NCBI GenBank assembly: GCA_900553815.1
Contig: USEY01000049.1
Location: 1-29,013, forward strand
From: an uncultured Bacteroides sp.
GTDB lineage: Bacteria; Bacteroidota; Bacteroidia; Bacteroidales; Bacteroidaceae
Reading direction: 5' to 3'
Length of the DNA stretch: 29,013 bases
The notes under the pieces were generated by a model. That model was not told where the DNA came from. It saw nothing but the letters and a program-made list of their open reading frames with translations, and did no database searches. Position 1 is the first letter of the stretch. The number at the start of each line of letters is the position of its first letter. Shown here in pieces: positions 9,722 through 19,700 of the stretch. Both the position numbers and the translations under genes were made by a program.

Positions 9722-11644
9722 ATGAGCGATATCATTCATTTACTCCCCGACTCGGTAGCCAACCAGATTGCGGCCGGAGAGGTTATTCAGCGACCGGCTT
9801 CCGTCATCAAGGAGCTGGTGGAAAATGCCATCGATGCTCAGGCATCGGAGATTCATGTGCTGGTGACAGATGCCGGAAAGACCTGCATACAGGTGATTGA
9901 CAACGGAAAGGGTATGTCGGAGACCGACGCCCGCCTGTCTTTTGAGCGGCATGCTACTTCGAAGATAAAGGAGGCTGCCGACCTGTTTGCCCTGCATACC
10001 ATGGGCTTCAGGGGCGAGGCTTTGGCGTCGATTGCTGCCGTGGCCGAGGTGGAACTGAAGACCCGCATGGAGGGCGACGAACTGGGTACCCGCATCGTGA
10101 TAGCCGGTTCCAAGGTAGAAAGCCAGGAAGCCGTTTCCTGTCCCAAAGGCAGCAACTTCTCCGTGAAGAACCTCTTTTTCAACGTGCCCGCCCGCCGCAA
10201 GTTTCTGAAGGCAAACTCTACCGAGCTGAGCAACATTCTGGCCGAGTTTGAGCGGATAGCATTGGTACACCCCGATGTGGCCTTCTATCTTTACAGCAAC
10301 GACAGCGAACTGTTCAACCTGCCGGTCACCACCCTGCGTCAGCGCATCATGGCCGTCTTTGGCAAGAAGCTGAACCAGCAGCTGCTCTCGCTTGAGGTGG
10401 ACACGACACTCGTCAAGATTTCGGGTTTCATAGCCAAGCCCGAGACAGCGCGCAAGAAGGGCTCTCACCAATACTTCTTCGTCAACGGACGCTACATGCG
10501 CCATCCTTATTTCCACAAGGCTGTGATGGAAGCCTATGAGCACCTGATTCCAGCCGGCGAGCAGATTTCCTATTTTGTTTACTTCGACGTAGACCCTGCC
10601 AATATTGATGTCAACATACATCCCACCAAGACCGAAATAAAGTTTGAGAACGAGCAGGCCATCTGGCAGATTCTTTCGGCGGCAGTCAAGGAGTCGCTGG
10701 GCAGGTTCAATGCCATCCCTACTATCGACTTCGACACCGAAGACATGCCCGACATACCCGTCTTCACACAGCAGCGTCCCATTGAGGCGCCTCAGGTGCA
10801 CTACAATTCCGATTTCAATCCCTTCAAAAGCACTGCTTCTTACGGTGGTGGCAGTTCGTCATCGGCCAGAAACGTTGATTGGGAAGCACTCTATGCCGGC
10901 GTGGAGAAAGCCAGCCGCATGAATGCCGGCAGCCAGGACGACCAGGAACCGCAGGCTGAGGAAAGCTGGAGCATCCCTTCAATGGCCGAATCGGAAGAAA
11001 GCGGCGAAGTGATGCCCTCTGAGGTACAGGCTTCCCAGTCGGCCACCGGGCTCTATGCTTCGGCTCCATCGGTGGAGAAGGGCGTGCAGCACCTGCAATT
11101 CAAAGGACGCTTCATCCTGACTTCCGTAAAGTCGGGACTTATGCTGATAGACCAGCATCGTGCCCACCTGTGTGTGCTCTATGAGCGCTACATGAACCAA
11201 ATCAGGCAGAAGAAAGGCGCGGCACAGGGTGTTCTGTTCCCTGAAATCATCACCCTGCCGGCTTCGGAGGCAGCTGTGCTCGAAAGCATCATGGAAGACC
11301 TTTCGTTCATTGGCTTCGAACTCACTCCGCTGGGCGGTGGCAGCTATGCCATCAACGGTGTGCCTTCGGGCATCGACGGGCTGAACCCGATAGAAGTGGT
11401 TCAGAACATGGTGCACACGGCCATGGAAAAGGGTAGCGATGTGAAGGAAGAAGTGCAAAGCATGCTGGCACTGACCTTGGCGCGTGCGGCTGCTATTGTC
11501 TACGGGCAGGTGCTTACCAACGATGAGATGGCCAGTCTGGTGGACAACCTTTTTGCCTGTCCTTCGCCTAACTATACTCCTGACGGACGCACCGTCCTGA
11601 CTACTATCAAGGAAGAAGATATTGAAAAAATGTTTGCCAAGTAG
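9722..11644 (+). CDS. mutL: DNA mismatch repair protein MutL
   Basis: MutL couples MutS mismatch recognition to downstream excision. The N-terminal GHKL ATPase is complete: [24 protein letters not shown] with the presumed catalytic Glu31 and Mg-binding Asn35, DNGKGM, RHATSKI and [11 protein letters not shown] variable linker spans about residues 350-450, and the dimerisation domain begins near 455. In nuclease-type MutL this domain carries DQHA..E....E, an ACR-type Cys motif and CPHGRP. Here the equivalents are [12 protein letters not shown] (Asp477-Glu488), ARAAAI (from Ala587) and TPDGRT (from Thr619). The first Glu and the Cys/His ligands are therefore absent. Length (640) is normal. It is the last gene of the run, followed by a strong terminator. 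Confidence 0.97.
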   Translation: MSDIIHLLPDSVANQIAAGEVIQRPASVIKELVENAIDAQASEIHVLVTDAGKTCIQVIDNGKGMSETDARLSFERHATSKIKEAADLFALHTMGFRGEALASIAAVAEVELKTRMEGDELGTRIVIAGSKVESQEAVSCPKGSNFSVKNLFFNVPARRKFLKANSTELSNILAEFERIALVHPDVAFYLYSNDSELFNLPVTTLRQRIMAVFGKKLNQQLLSLEVDTTLVKISGFIAKPETARKKGSHQYFFVNGRYMRHPYFHKAVMEAYEHLIPAGEQISYFVYFDVDPANIDVNIHPTKTEIKFENEQAIWQILSAAVKESLGRFNAIPTIDFDTEDMPDIPVFTQQRPIEAPQVHYNSDFNPFKSTASYGGGSSSSARNVDWEALYAGVEKASRMNAGSQDDQEPQAEESWSIPSMAESEESGEVMPSEVQASQSATGLYASAPSVEKGVQHLQFKGRFILTSVKSGLMLIDQHRAHLCVLYERYMNQIRQKKGAAQGVLFPEIITLPASEAAVLESIMEDLSFIGFELTPLGGGSYAINGVPSGIDGLNPIEVVQNMVHTAMEKGSDVKEEVQSMLALTLARAAAIVYGQVLTNDEMASLVDNLFACPSPNYTPDGRTVLTTIKEEDIEKMFAK

Positions 11645-11713
11645 CCCGTCTGCGGGTGTCGGCTTTGACTGTCCCGGCTCAGGGATTCTGACTTTGTGGC
11701 AACATTATGATAG

Positions 11714-11754
11714 AAAAGCGGCCATGTCCAGCATCGGGACATGGTCGCTTTTTT
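11714..11754 (+). terminator. Rho-independent terminator after mutL
   Basis: AGCGGCCATGTCC (11717-11729) pairs with GGGACATGGTCGCT (11736-11749) around a short loop and is followed by six Ts. The upstream AAAA can pair with the T-run, so the hairpin might also act on the opposite strand. It lies about 70 bp after the mutL stop. Confidence 0.9.
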
Positions 11755-11869
11755 CACGTTTCAATTCCGGATATGCGATTCCTTCAGCCGAAGTTATAGA
11801 CAGTGAGATGATTAATCACTGTTTTATAATGTATTCATCCGATTTTGTGAATTTGAATTTCCGGCAAAT

Positions 11870-11979
11870 GTTAGCAGTTAAGACTTTCCGTGTTAGCAGT
11901 TAACTCCTTTCCCGTTAGCAGTTTACTGCTATCGCGTTAAGTGTTAACTACTATCGGGTTGGGAGTTAACTGCTATCTT
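11870..11979. repeat. Exact 22-bp tandem repeat, five copies, upstream of the nitroreductase
   Basis: Copies start at 11870, 11892, 11914, 11936 and 11958, each exactly 22 bp long. They share GTTAGCAGTTAACT-like first halves and more variable second halves ending in CTATC or CTTTCC. Several copies contain the palindromes AGTTAACT or AGCAGT..ACTGCT. The gap 11645-12211 otherwise holds the mutL terminator and the nitroreductase promoter; I see no gene in it. Confidence 0.92.
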
Positions 11980-12092
11980 TTAAAAATTCGCTTAACATGA
12001 TGCGTATGCTTTACCGGCTTTCGTACACGTGGTTATATAGGTAGAACCGTTGTTTTTTTTAATGCCATATATTCGTGACCAGCGGAATTATG

Positions 12093-12124
12093 TTTCGTAT
12101 CTTGGCATAAATGTGCTATATTTG
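12093..12124 (+). promoter_or_regulatory. Bacteroides-type promoter of the nitroreductase gene
   Basis: A TTTC -33 box (12093-12096), a 20-bp spacer and a TATATTTG -7 box (12117-12124) fit the Bacteroides consensus TTTG-N19-21-TAnnTTTG with one change. The 5' leader before the ATG at 12212 would be about 80 nt. Confidence 0.7.
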
Positions 12125-12211
12125 AGTCCCGTTACAACCTTGGTGGGGTCCGGGCTTGTGCACCTTTGGGGATAGAATGTGGATTTATATTTGATTTAAT
12201 GATATACGATT

Positions 12212-12721
12212 ATGAATTTTCTGGAACTGGCAAAGAAGCGCCGCTCTGTTAGGCACTACACGCAGCAGGCGGTTGAGAAAGAAAAACTGGATTATATTTT
12301 GGAATGTGCTCGGGTGGCTCCGTCGGCAGTCAACAGGCAGCCGTGGCAATTCATTGTGGTGCAAGATGCCCGTTGGTTGGAGCGGCTGGCAACGTGCTAT
12401 CATGGCAAGTGGTTTGCCGAGGCACCGGCGTGTATTGTGGTCTGTGCCCGCGTGCAGGAAGCTTGGGTACGCTCGTGCGACGGTAAGAAGCATGCCGACA
12501 TTGACGCTGCTATAGCCACTGAACACATTTGTCTGGCTGCGGCAGAGCAGGGTCTTGGCACTTGCTGGGTATGCAATTTCGATGTTGCTGTCTGCAAGGA
12601 TGTCTTAGGTCTGGCCGATGGCATGGAGCCTGTCGCTTTAATTCCGCTGGGTTATCCGGGACCCGATGCGTTGCGTGAGTTTACGCGCAAGGATATTGGC
12701 GAGGTGACATCGTTTCTGTAG
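12212..12721 (+). CDS. Nitroreductase-family FMN-dependent oxidoreductase
   Basis: The family uses FMN and NAD(P)H to reduce nitro groups, quinones or similar acceptors in the cytoplasm; the natural substrate here cannot be told. The 169-residue product opens with the FMN-phosphate-binding motif (LAKKRRSVRHY, with Arg10, Arg11 and Arg14). It continues with APSAVNRQPWQFIVV, the usual SA.N.QPW segment that faces the flavin. The middle part EHICLAAAEQGLGTCWV and the C-terminal ALIPLGYPG are also typical. It is one of the short members of the family. It has its own promoter and ends in a hairpin shared with the convergent carbohydrate locus, so it is probably monocistronic. Confidence 0.92.
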   Translation: MNFLELAKKRRSVRHYTQQAVEKEKLDYILECARVAPSAVNRQPWQFIVVQDARWLERLATCYHGKWFAEAPACIVVCARVQEAWVRSCDGKKHADIDAAIATEHICLAAAEQGLGTCWVCNFDVAVCKDVLGLADGMEPVALIPLGYPGPDALREFTRKDIGEVTSFL

Positions 12722-12850
12722 GAAGGGATGATGGCGGTGAGAGGCCGGATTGCCGGTGCATATTCGTTCCGCTATAATGAAGTCCTGCAAATATGGAATT
12801 GAGAGACTGCTCTCTGATAATAGCTTTGCTGGATGTTGCCAGCTGTTTTG

Positions 12851-12888
12851 CCCCAAGTATCCTGCCATTCTTGACGGGATACTTGGGG
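12851..12888. terminator. Hairpin between convergent nitroreductase and GH28-like genes
   Basis: CCCCAAGTATCC (12851-12862) pairs perfectly with GGATACTTGGGG (12877-12888). It lies between the stop of the nitroreductase and the stop of the convergent GH28-like gene, so it could stop transcription from both sides. The T-tracts are poor on both strands (TTTATGA on +, AAAAC on -), which lowers confidence in intrinsic termination. Confidence 0.7.
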
Positions 12889-12916
12889 CATTTATGATAA
12901 GGTATAGGTTCGTATT

Positions 12917-14317
12917 TTATTCAAAGCTGATATTTTCGGTAAACTCATTGATGCTGAAAAGACCTTCTTCTGCAGATGTTATATGTTTGCCGTTTATATA
13001 CAGGTTCTTAAACCGGACATCTGAAATTCTGTGCTGTTTGTTCAGACCATGTATAAAGTTGGCCTTGCATTTTCCCTGTAAATAAATATTTTCAAACCGG
13101 ATGTTGCTGATAGAACCAAAGGCAGGATCTGGGTCATAACGGTGAGGGGTTATGTATAGGCCTACCAGACAGTTGGCATTGCCTTCTATGTATATATCCT
13201 TGAAGATGACGTTGTTGATATGGGCTTCACCGGCATGATTGGCACGGAATACCGGGTTGTCCTTTTGTTTGGACAGTATGTAGCACTGGCTGACCCTTAC
13301 CTTCTTGACAGGCTGATGTGCTCCCCAACTGAGACAAAATGTAGCTCCATCTCCATCGTCAACAAAATAGCAGTTCCTGACCGTACATTCTGCCACTCCA
13401 TCGCAGAGCAGGATGGCGTCATCGTTGGCTCTTATAAAGCAATCCTCAACAGTCAGCTTTGTATTTTTCCCGTTACCCACTATCGGATGGTCTTTCCAGT
13501 CCATGTCTGAGATATGTATTCCGTCGGTATTGCGGTTCCAGCCAATCATGTTTACCCCTTTGAATTTAATGCCGGTTCCATTTGCTTTGGTCTGCAACTT
13601 GAACTGGAAATTTCCTGCATTGATTAGGGTAATTCCTTCTATCCGTATGTTTCTGCCGTCTTCAAACTGGATGTTTGAACGAAGTCCGTCCAACGGATGC
13701 TGCCAGGTCTGTTCGCCGGCATCTATCACTCCCTGTCCGGTAAACGTGACGTTTTCCACCGTACCTTTGGCATAGAAGCTTCCTTTCAGGTAAGCGCCTC
13801 TTTCGAGCACATAGGTGGTGTTGCTTTTTATGGGGAAATGTTCGCCTATAGCATGATAGCCGGGAGCAAAGCGTACAATCTCGTTTTGTTTGGGTAATTT
13901 TTGTTTGTTCTCATAGGCAAACAGATACAGTGGGTGTAGTGAATCTCCGTTTATTTCGACCGACATCTTTATCGGTTCCTTGAGCTTCAGTTCCAATACG
14001 CCCTCCGATAGGTTGTAGTCAATATGTTGCTGGCGGGGTCTGATAACGGCTTTTTTTATCGTTTCGGTGCCTTTTATGCGTACAAGGGTTTCTTGGCCTT
14101 GGCTTACGGGTATGTTGGTCCATGACACATCGAATCCTCTTGTGTCGGGTTGGTTGCTTTGAGTGTGGAATACCTGAGCCGTGCTGTCGTGCGTGGCAAT
14201 GGTGTATTGTACTTTAAAATGTTTGGAAAGATAGGTCTCCGGGATGTCCTTCTCTTGGGCAAAGAGGTGCAGGACGGAATTAAACATTAGGATAATGATG
14301 AACAATATGGCTTTCAT
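12917..14317 (-). CDS. Secreted right-handed beta-helix glycoside hydrolase, GH28-related
   Basis: GH28 enzymes cleave galacturonic acid or related linkages in pectins by inversion. The 466-residue product has a signal peptide (MKAILFIIILMFNSVLHLFA). After about 140 residues of beta-sandwich-like sequence it shows beta-helix rungs (VENVTFTGQGVIDAG, RNIRIEGITLINAGNFQF). The GH28 motif NTDG is present (Asn263-Gly266), as is a DD pair (Asp299, Asp300) in RANDDAILL. Together these provide the three catalytic aspartates. The usual GHG and RIK motifs are not found; SWGAHQ and FRANHAGE stand at about those places. The fold assignment is firm but the pectin specificity is not; dextranase-like (GH49) relatives are an alternative. 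It is the last gene of the - strand locus, 216 bp after the GH3 gene. Confidence 0.82.
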   Translation of the reverse strand: MKAILFIIILMFNSVLHLFAQEKDIPETYLSKHFKVQYTIATHDSTAQVFHTQSNQPDTRGFDVSWTNIPVSQGQETLVRIKGTETIKKAVIRPRQQHIDYNLSEGVLELKLKEPIKMSVEINGDSLHPLYLFAYENKQKLPKQNEIVRFAPGYHAIGEHFPIKSNTTYVLERGAYLKGSFYAKGTVENVTFTGQGVIDAGEQTWQHPLDGLRSNIQFEDGRNIRIEGITLINAGNFQFKLQTKANGTGIKFKGVNMIGWNRNTDGIHISDMDWKDHPIVGNGKNTKLTVEDCFIRANDDAILLCDGVAECTVRNCYFVDDGDGATFCLSWGAHQPVKKVRVSQCYILSKQKDNPVFRANHAGEAHINNVIFKDIYIEGNANCLVGLYITPHRYDPDPAFGSISNIRFENIYLQGKCKANFIHGLNKQHRISDVRFKNLYINGKHITSAEEGLFSINEFTENISFE

Positions 14318-14459
14318 GGCTTGATGAAAATAAGTTTGCTTGAAATTATGATGCTTTGTGCCGTTGGGCTTCTTGTCTGTAAAAGATGTGTTTTGTGTCT
14401 CTTGTGTTGTGATTTAGGTAAACAATCACGGTTTGGATTGAAGGCAATGATAAAATATA

Positions 14460-14524
14460 TCCCTTCATGAACCTTGTGGCTGCCTTCCTGGGCTTGTATT
14501 GGGCAGTCCGGGCTCACGAAGGGA
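14460..14524 (-). terminator. Large intercistronic hairpin between GH3 and GH28-like genes
   Basis: In the transcribed (-) direction, TCCCTTCGTGAGCC (14524-14511) pairs with GGTTCATGAAGGGA (14473-14460), with two mismatched or wobble positions. An inner CTGCC/GGCAG stem is also possible, and TATATTTTATC follows. It could be a partial terminator or an RNA-stabilising stem between the two genes. The rest of the 216-bp gap shows no gene. Confidence 0.6.
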
Positions 14525-14533
14525 TGGATGAAA

Positions 14534-16756
14534 TTAAGGTTTTTGCAAATAGAATTTCTGCTCAAGCAGGATGTTGTCTGACGAGCTTCCAATCATCAGG
14601 TTGAACTCTCCCGGCTCTACCGTAGGACGCATATCTACGCCATAGAAGGTGAGCTCCTTCATTCCTATGCTGAATGATACTTGCTTTGACCCACCCGGTT
14701 GTAGCATAAGCTTTTTAAATCCTTTCAGTTCTTTCACCGGTCTTGTCACCGAGGCGCTGATATCGCGCAGATAGAGTTGCACCACTTCTTCACCCGCATA
14801 TTTGCCTGTGTTGGTGATGGTGCAGGTTACCTCTATGTTTTCTCCCAATTTTGGATGAGTGGTGCTGAGTTTCAGGTCGGAGTAGGCAAAAGTAGTATAG
14901 CTAAGTCCGTATCCGAAGGCATAGCGTGGTGAATTGGGAATGTCAAGATAGGCCGAACCATACGAAATCTTATCCTGGTCGGGTGCAGGACGTCCGGTAT
15001 TTTTCATGTTGTAATGAATAGGAATCTGTCCTACCGAACGTGGGAAAGTCATTGTCAGTTTGCCTGCCGGGTTATAGTCTCCATAGAGCACCGACGCAAT
15101 GGCATTTCCTGCTTCCGACCCCAGCCACCATGTGTAAAGGATGGCATCGGCATGCGTAGCAGTCCATTCAAATACCAAGGGGCGGCCAGCCATTATCAGT
15201 ACTACCACCGGTTTGCCTGTGGCTTTCACGGCCTTTATCAGTTCCTCTTGTACGCCAGGCAGGCTGATGTCCGAGCGACTTTTTGCTTCACCACTCATGT
15301 CAAAAGCTTCACCTACCGCCATGATGACGATATCCGATTCTTTGGCCAGTTTCACAGCTTCTGTAAATCCATCAGTGCTGTTCCCTTTTATGTCACAGCC
15401 TTTGGCATAGGAAACCGTAGTACCCTTCGGGACGCGTTTCAGTAAGCCTTCGTAAGGCGATACCAGTTCATTGTCGTCCCAGGTTATTGACCAGAATCCT
15501 TTCATGTCAGTCTTCGATTTACCCAACGGGCCTATTAAGGCTATTTTCTTTTGTTTGTTCAGAGGAAGCACTGACTGTTCGTTCTTCAGCAATACAATGC
15601 TCTTTTCTGCCATTTCTTTGGCAAAGGCATGATGCTCAGGATGATTCAATACGGCTTTTTCACGCTCTTCATGGCAGAAGCGGAAGGGGTCTTCAAATAA
15701 GCCCAATTCGAATTTCAAAGTCAGTACGTGTCTGACTGCATTGTCTATTTCAGCTTCGCTGATAACTCCTTCTTCTACCAGTTTCTTCAGGTTGTTGATA
15801 TAGCAGCGGCTTTCCATGTCAATGTCGCAGCCTGCCTTTAAGGCTTTCAATGCGGCTTCAGCACCGTCCGTACAGTATCCGTGTGCTATCATTTCGCCTA
15901 TGGCTCCCCAGTCGCTTACTACCGTTCCCTGAAAGTTCCATCTGTCTCTCAGTATGTCGTGGAGCAAATACGGATTACCGGTTGCGGGGATGCCGTTCAG
16001 GTCGTTGAATCCGGTCATGAAAGTCTTCACTCCGGCGTCGACAGCCGCTTTGAACGGAGGTAAGTAAGTTTCCCATAAGGTGCGGTCGCTCATGTCGGTC
16101 GTATGGTAATCGCGTCCTGCCTGTGCGGCTCCATAGGCAGCGAAGTGCTTGGCACAGGCCATCACGCCGTCTGTGCCGCCTTCGCCCTGAAATCCTTTTA
16201 CGCGTGCTGCGGCAATGAGTGAACCCAGATATGTGTCCTCTCCGGCGCCCTCCATGACGCGTCCCCAGCGTGGGTCGCGTGTGACGTCTACCATGGGAGC
16301 AAACGTCCAGTGCTGGCCGGCAGCGGCAGCTTCCTTACCTGCGATGCGGGCAGCTTTCTCAATGGCGGCTAAATCCCAGCTGGCCGACTCGGCCAGTGGA
16401 ATGGGGAATGTAACCCGATAACCGTGGATAACGTCAAGGGCAAACAGCAAGGGAATCTTCAGTCGGCTCTTCATGGCTTCCTCCTGCATCATCCTGATGG
16501 TGGAAGCCCCTATGACATTGAGCATAGAACCAACACATCCGGCACGAATTTCGGCCTTCTTGTCTGTACTGATGGCACGGGGACCGGTCTGCAGACGGTC
16601 GCCGGTATATTGATTGAGCTGCCCTATTTTTTCTTCCAGGGTCATTTGTTTCAGCAATTCCTCCACCCGTTGTTCTGTAGGCAATGTTTGTGCCGACAAG
16701 GAAGTGACGCAGAACAGTGCGAAGATATTGCATATACGTATTATTGTCTTTTTCAT
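14534..16756 (-). CDS. bglX: Periplasmic GH3 beta-glycosidase, BglX type
   Basis: BglX-type GH3 enzymes are retaining exo-acting beta-glucosidases or related glycosidases acting on oligosaccharides in the periplasm. The 740-residue protein has a signal peptide (MKKTIIRICNIFALFCVTSLSAQ). The TIM-barrel domain shows FALDVIHGYRVTFPIPLAES, FAPMVDVTRDPRWGR and KHFAAYGAAQAGRDY (in parts). The nucleophile Asp282 is in VVSDWGA. The alpha/beta sandwich domain has SIVLLKNEQSVLPL and a loop DMSGEAKSR that should carry the acid/base Glu. It ends with a fibronectin-III-like domain (YAFGYGLSYTTFAYS...VVQLYLRD). All three domains are complete. It lies 28 bp after the esterase-GH127 fusion, so the two are co-transcribed. 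The sugar specificity cannot be told from sequence; arabinosidase or xylosidase activity is possible. Confidence 0.95.
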   Translation of the reverse strand: MKKTIIRICNIFALFCVTSLSAQTLPTEQRVEELLKQMTLEEKIGQLNQYTGDRLQTGPRAISTDKKAEIRAGCVGSMLNVIGASTIRMMQEEAMKSRLKIPLLFALDVIHGYRVTFPIPLAESASWDLAAIEKAARIAGKEAAAAGQHWTFAPMVDVTRDPRWGRVMEGAGEDTYLGSLIAAARVKGFQGEGGTDGVMACAKHFAAYGAAQAGRDYHTTDMSDRTLWETYLPPFKAAVDAGVKTFMTGFNDLNGIPATGNPYLLHDILRDRWNFQGTVVSDWGAIGEMIAHGYCTDGAEAALKALKAGCDIDMESRCYINNLKKLVEEGVISEAEIDNAVRHVLTLKFELGLFEDPFRFCHEEREKAVLNHPEHHAFAKEMAEKSIVLLKNEQSVLPLNKQKKIALIGPLGKSKTDMKGFWSITWDDNELVSPYEGLLKRVPKGTTVSYAKGCDIKGNSTDGFTEAVKLAKESDIVIMAVGEAFDMSGEAKSRSDISLPGVQEELIKAVKATGKPVVVLIMAGRPLVFEWTATHADAILYTWWLGSEAGNAIASVLYGDYNPAGKLTMTFPRSVGQIPIHYNMKNTGRPAPDQDKISYGSAYLDIPNSPRYAFGYGLSYTTFAYSDLKLSTTHPKLGENIEVTCTITNTGKYAGEEVVQLYLRDISASVTRPVKELKGFKKLMLQPGGSKQVSFSIGMKELTFYGVDMRPTVEPGEFNLMIGSSSDNILLEQKFYLQKP

Positions 16757-16784
16757 GTTGGGTCGTTTTTTGTCGTTTTATCTT

Positions 16785-19700
16785 TTACTTATGTTGATTC
16801 CAGGTCAGCGGTAACCATACGCTGACATTTCCTTCCTTCTGTCCGGCTTCAGCATAGGGCACAAGCATGATGTCATTGCTCTGCTGGTCGTTGATTTTAT
16901 AGGCCTGTTTGCCAAACCATTCCTTGGGCAGCAGCTCTGTATGGTTACTGCTGTCAGGCTGTGCGTCGGTCAGGTCAAATCCGTTCTTCTTTGTTTCGTT
17001 CGTTTTCCAGGAATTAACCTTATCGTCAAAGGCCAGCACCTGCGGTCCTTTCTTGAAACCAACATGGAAAGGATAGCTTTGCCCGCCATCCAGACGGGTT
17101 ATGGGAGTCTGGAACGAAATGTTGATTTTGTCTCCGGTCTTCCAGGTGCGGCTGATGGTCAGGATTTCTCCCGGTACGCCATTGAAGGTATCATTGCCTA
17201 CGCTGGCCACATAAAAGGTACACCATTCCGGCACGCGGAAAGCCAAAGGCATCTGGCAAGCCGAAGATACCTGGATGGTGACTGTCGTGGCATTTGCTTC
17301 GGGGAAAGAGGTTTCTACCTTCATTGTCAGGCGGATGTTTTTCTTGCCCCGGCCTTGATTGTAACTTGTTTCATACTCCCCGGCTTCGTACAGCAACAGG
17401 GTAGGAGCGTGGTTGACTATTCCGAACGCGGAATTTGGAATGAGCGCAATGCCCCGTGGAATGCTGGACATGCAACAGGTAATATGGTTTGTGCCCGGAT
17501 GTGCGCCCATGAGCGGAGTGAAATAGCTGACGTTTCCAGTATGCGGGTTTTCGGCAGCCAGCAGATGGTTGTATATGGTCTTTTCTGCTTCGTCCATGTA
17601 TTTCATCTCACCGGTAGTCTCAAACAGTGCCTGGTTCAGTTGCAGCCACGTGGTGGTGACACAGCCTTCGCCCACACCGTTTTCGTTGCCGGCAAGCAGC
17701 ATCTTGTCGTCGCGGAAGTATTCCCACGAACTGGTAGTGCCGGTCACATACAGCCTGTTTTCTACAATATCGTTCCATGCCGTTGCTACTGCATTCAGGT
17801 ATTTGCTTTCACCCGTCAGTCTGTAGAAGTTGGTTAATCCCAGCAGGTTGGACAGCATTTCGTATGCTTTCCCGTTGGCTGTCTGGTTCACTTTCCCTTT
17901 GTTTGCCAGGTCGCTCATGATTTTCGGCCCGTTTTCCTGTTCCCAGGCGTCAATAAGGTAATGGCAGAAGTCCAGATACTTTTTGTCAGCCGTATATCGG
18001 TAAAGCTCAATCATGGGGTCCAGAATGCTGGTCGCTGCCATTCCTACATGTGTGCCCGACTTTATGATGTCTTTTTGTCCAGGCTGTGTGCCAAATGTAC
18101 TGCATAGCAGGTCGCCCATCTTCTGGCAGGCTTCCAGTGCTCCCTTATATCCGGTAGCCTTGTAGTAAGCCAGCAAGCCATACAGATTGTACTTGTGCGA
18201 CCATACGTCCCAGCCTGTCCAGCGGTCTTTATCAGGATATGTTCCCAAGTAGCCGTCTTCCAGTTGCGAAGCGATGAGCAGTATGGCCATTCTGTCCATC
18301 TGTTTTTTTACTCTTTCGTCGTGGGTACGCAACCAGGTGTTGGCTGCGCTTTCCAGGTATTTGCCTACGTGTTCTCCTGCCCACGGATGGTTGCCGGGAC
18401 GTTTGATGTAGGGTTCTATCAGTCCGGCTTCGTCAATCTGCAGCAGTCTGTTCTCTATGTTGCGGCTCATCCAGCCCGACAGGTATCCGTTGACACGTGC
18501 CTGCTGCATGCCTGCATGCTTAAAGATGTCGTTTACGGCATATTGTACGAGCGGCTGTGGCCTGCATGCCTCTCCACCATCTTCAAATGCCCGGAAAGGT
18601 GCTACTGGCAATGCTCCCTCGCAAGAGAAGAGGTTGCCTGTCAATGTGTCGTTGAAGCAGTAGGCCACGGTGACGGGTGCTTCGAGGTATCGTCCCGAAA
18701 TGACCAGTTCACCGTTTTCTATTCTGCTTGCGACTTTTATATATTTACCTGTATTATTGAAAACTTCTAAACCTTTTATACTCTTTCCTTTTGCATAAAT
18801 TCCTTTCGGTGCATTGTTTAGTGAAATAATCAGCTTGTTGCCATGTCGGCGCATGCTCTTGAAAGTCGGACTTTTGTACGTCAGGCCAGTCTGCCCGTAT
18901 TTTTCGCTCAGTGCCCAGTTGGCCAGGCGCAGGCCCACGTTCTGTTTGTCTTGCGGATGAATGTTGTGCACATCGTCTACCAGGTCATTGGTCACTACCA
19001 TACCGGTGTTGGCCACTTCCTTCCATGTCATTTCCTGTTGTTCGCGTAGCAAGGCCGACAGACCGTAGGGACTGCCATAGGCAAAGGGAGCTATCTGCAC
19101 AAAGTAGAAGGGGAAATCCTCTCCGTTGCGCTTGCGCCACTCTTCTATCAGCGCTTTCATGACGCGGTGGTAAGTGGCATACTTGTCTACATTCGATTCA
19201 CCCTGATACCAGATACAGCCTGCCAACCGGTAGTCGATGATGGGGTTAATCATCTGGTTATAGAGCACTCCGCTTTGGGTAGGCCACATGTCGTATGTCT
19301 GTGCAGGCTTGTTGGCCTGAAGCAGCCAGTCGCCTTCAACTCTTTCTTTAGGAAGCAGCCATACTTCGGCCGGCGTACCGCCCCATTCGGCCGTAATAAG
19401 CCCGATAGGGACATTCAGCTGCTTGTGCAGCTCGCGGCCAAAGAAGTAGCTTACGGCACTGTGAAGCGGCATTGTCTCGGGAGTACATTCTACCCAGTTG
19501 CCGTCGCAGTCTTCCTGCGGACTGTCCGAACCACGGTTAGGAACATTGAACAGACGAATCTGCGGATAATCAGCCTGGGCTATTTCTTCCTCTTTGTTTT
19601 TGATTCCTATCTGAGCCCGCCACTCCATGTTCGACTGGCCGCTGCACAACCATACCTCGCCCAGTAGAATGTTTTTCAGCGTCTTGGTCGAATTCTGGCT

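Noticed and set aside
9740..10801. 353-codon open frame on - strand opposite mutL
   Set aside because: Antisense shadow; mutL motifs on + strand are unambiguous.
11870..11979. Possible CRISPR array
   Set aside because: The units are contiguous with no unique spacers of 30 bp or so, and no cas genes are nearby; it is a plain tandem repeat.
14314..14592. 92-codon open frame on - strand between GH3 and GH28-like genes
   Set aside because: It overlaps both neighbours and covers the intercistronic hairpin; the translated sequence has no protein-like features.
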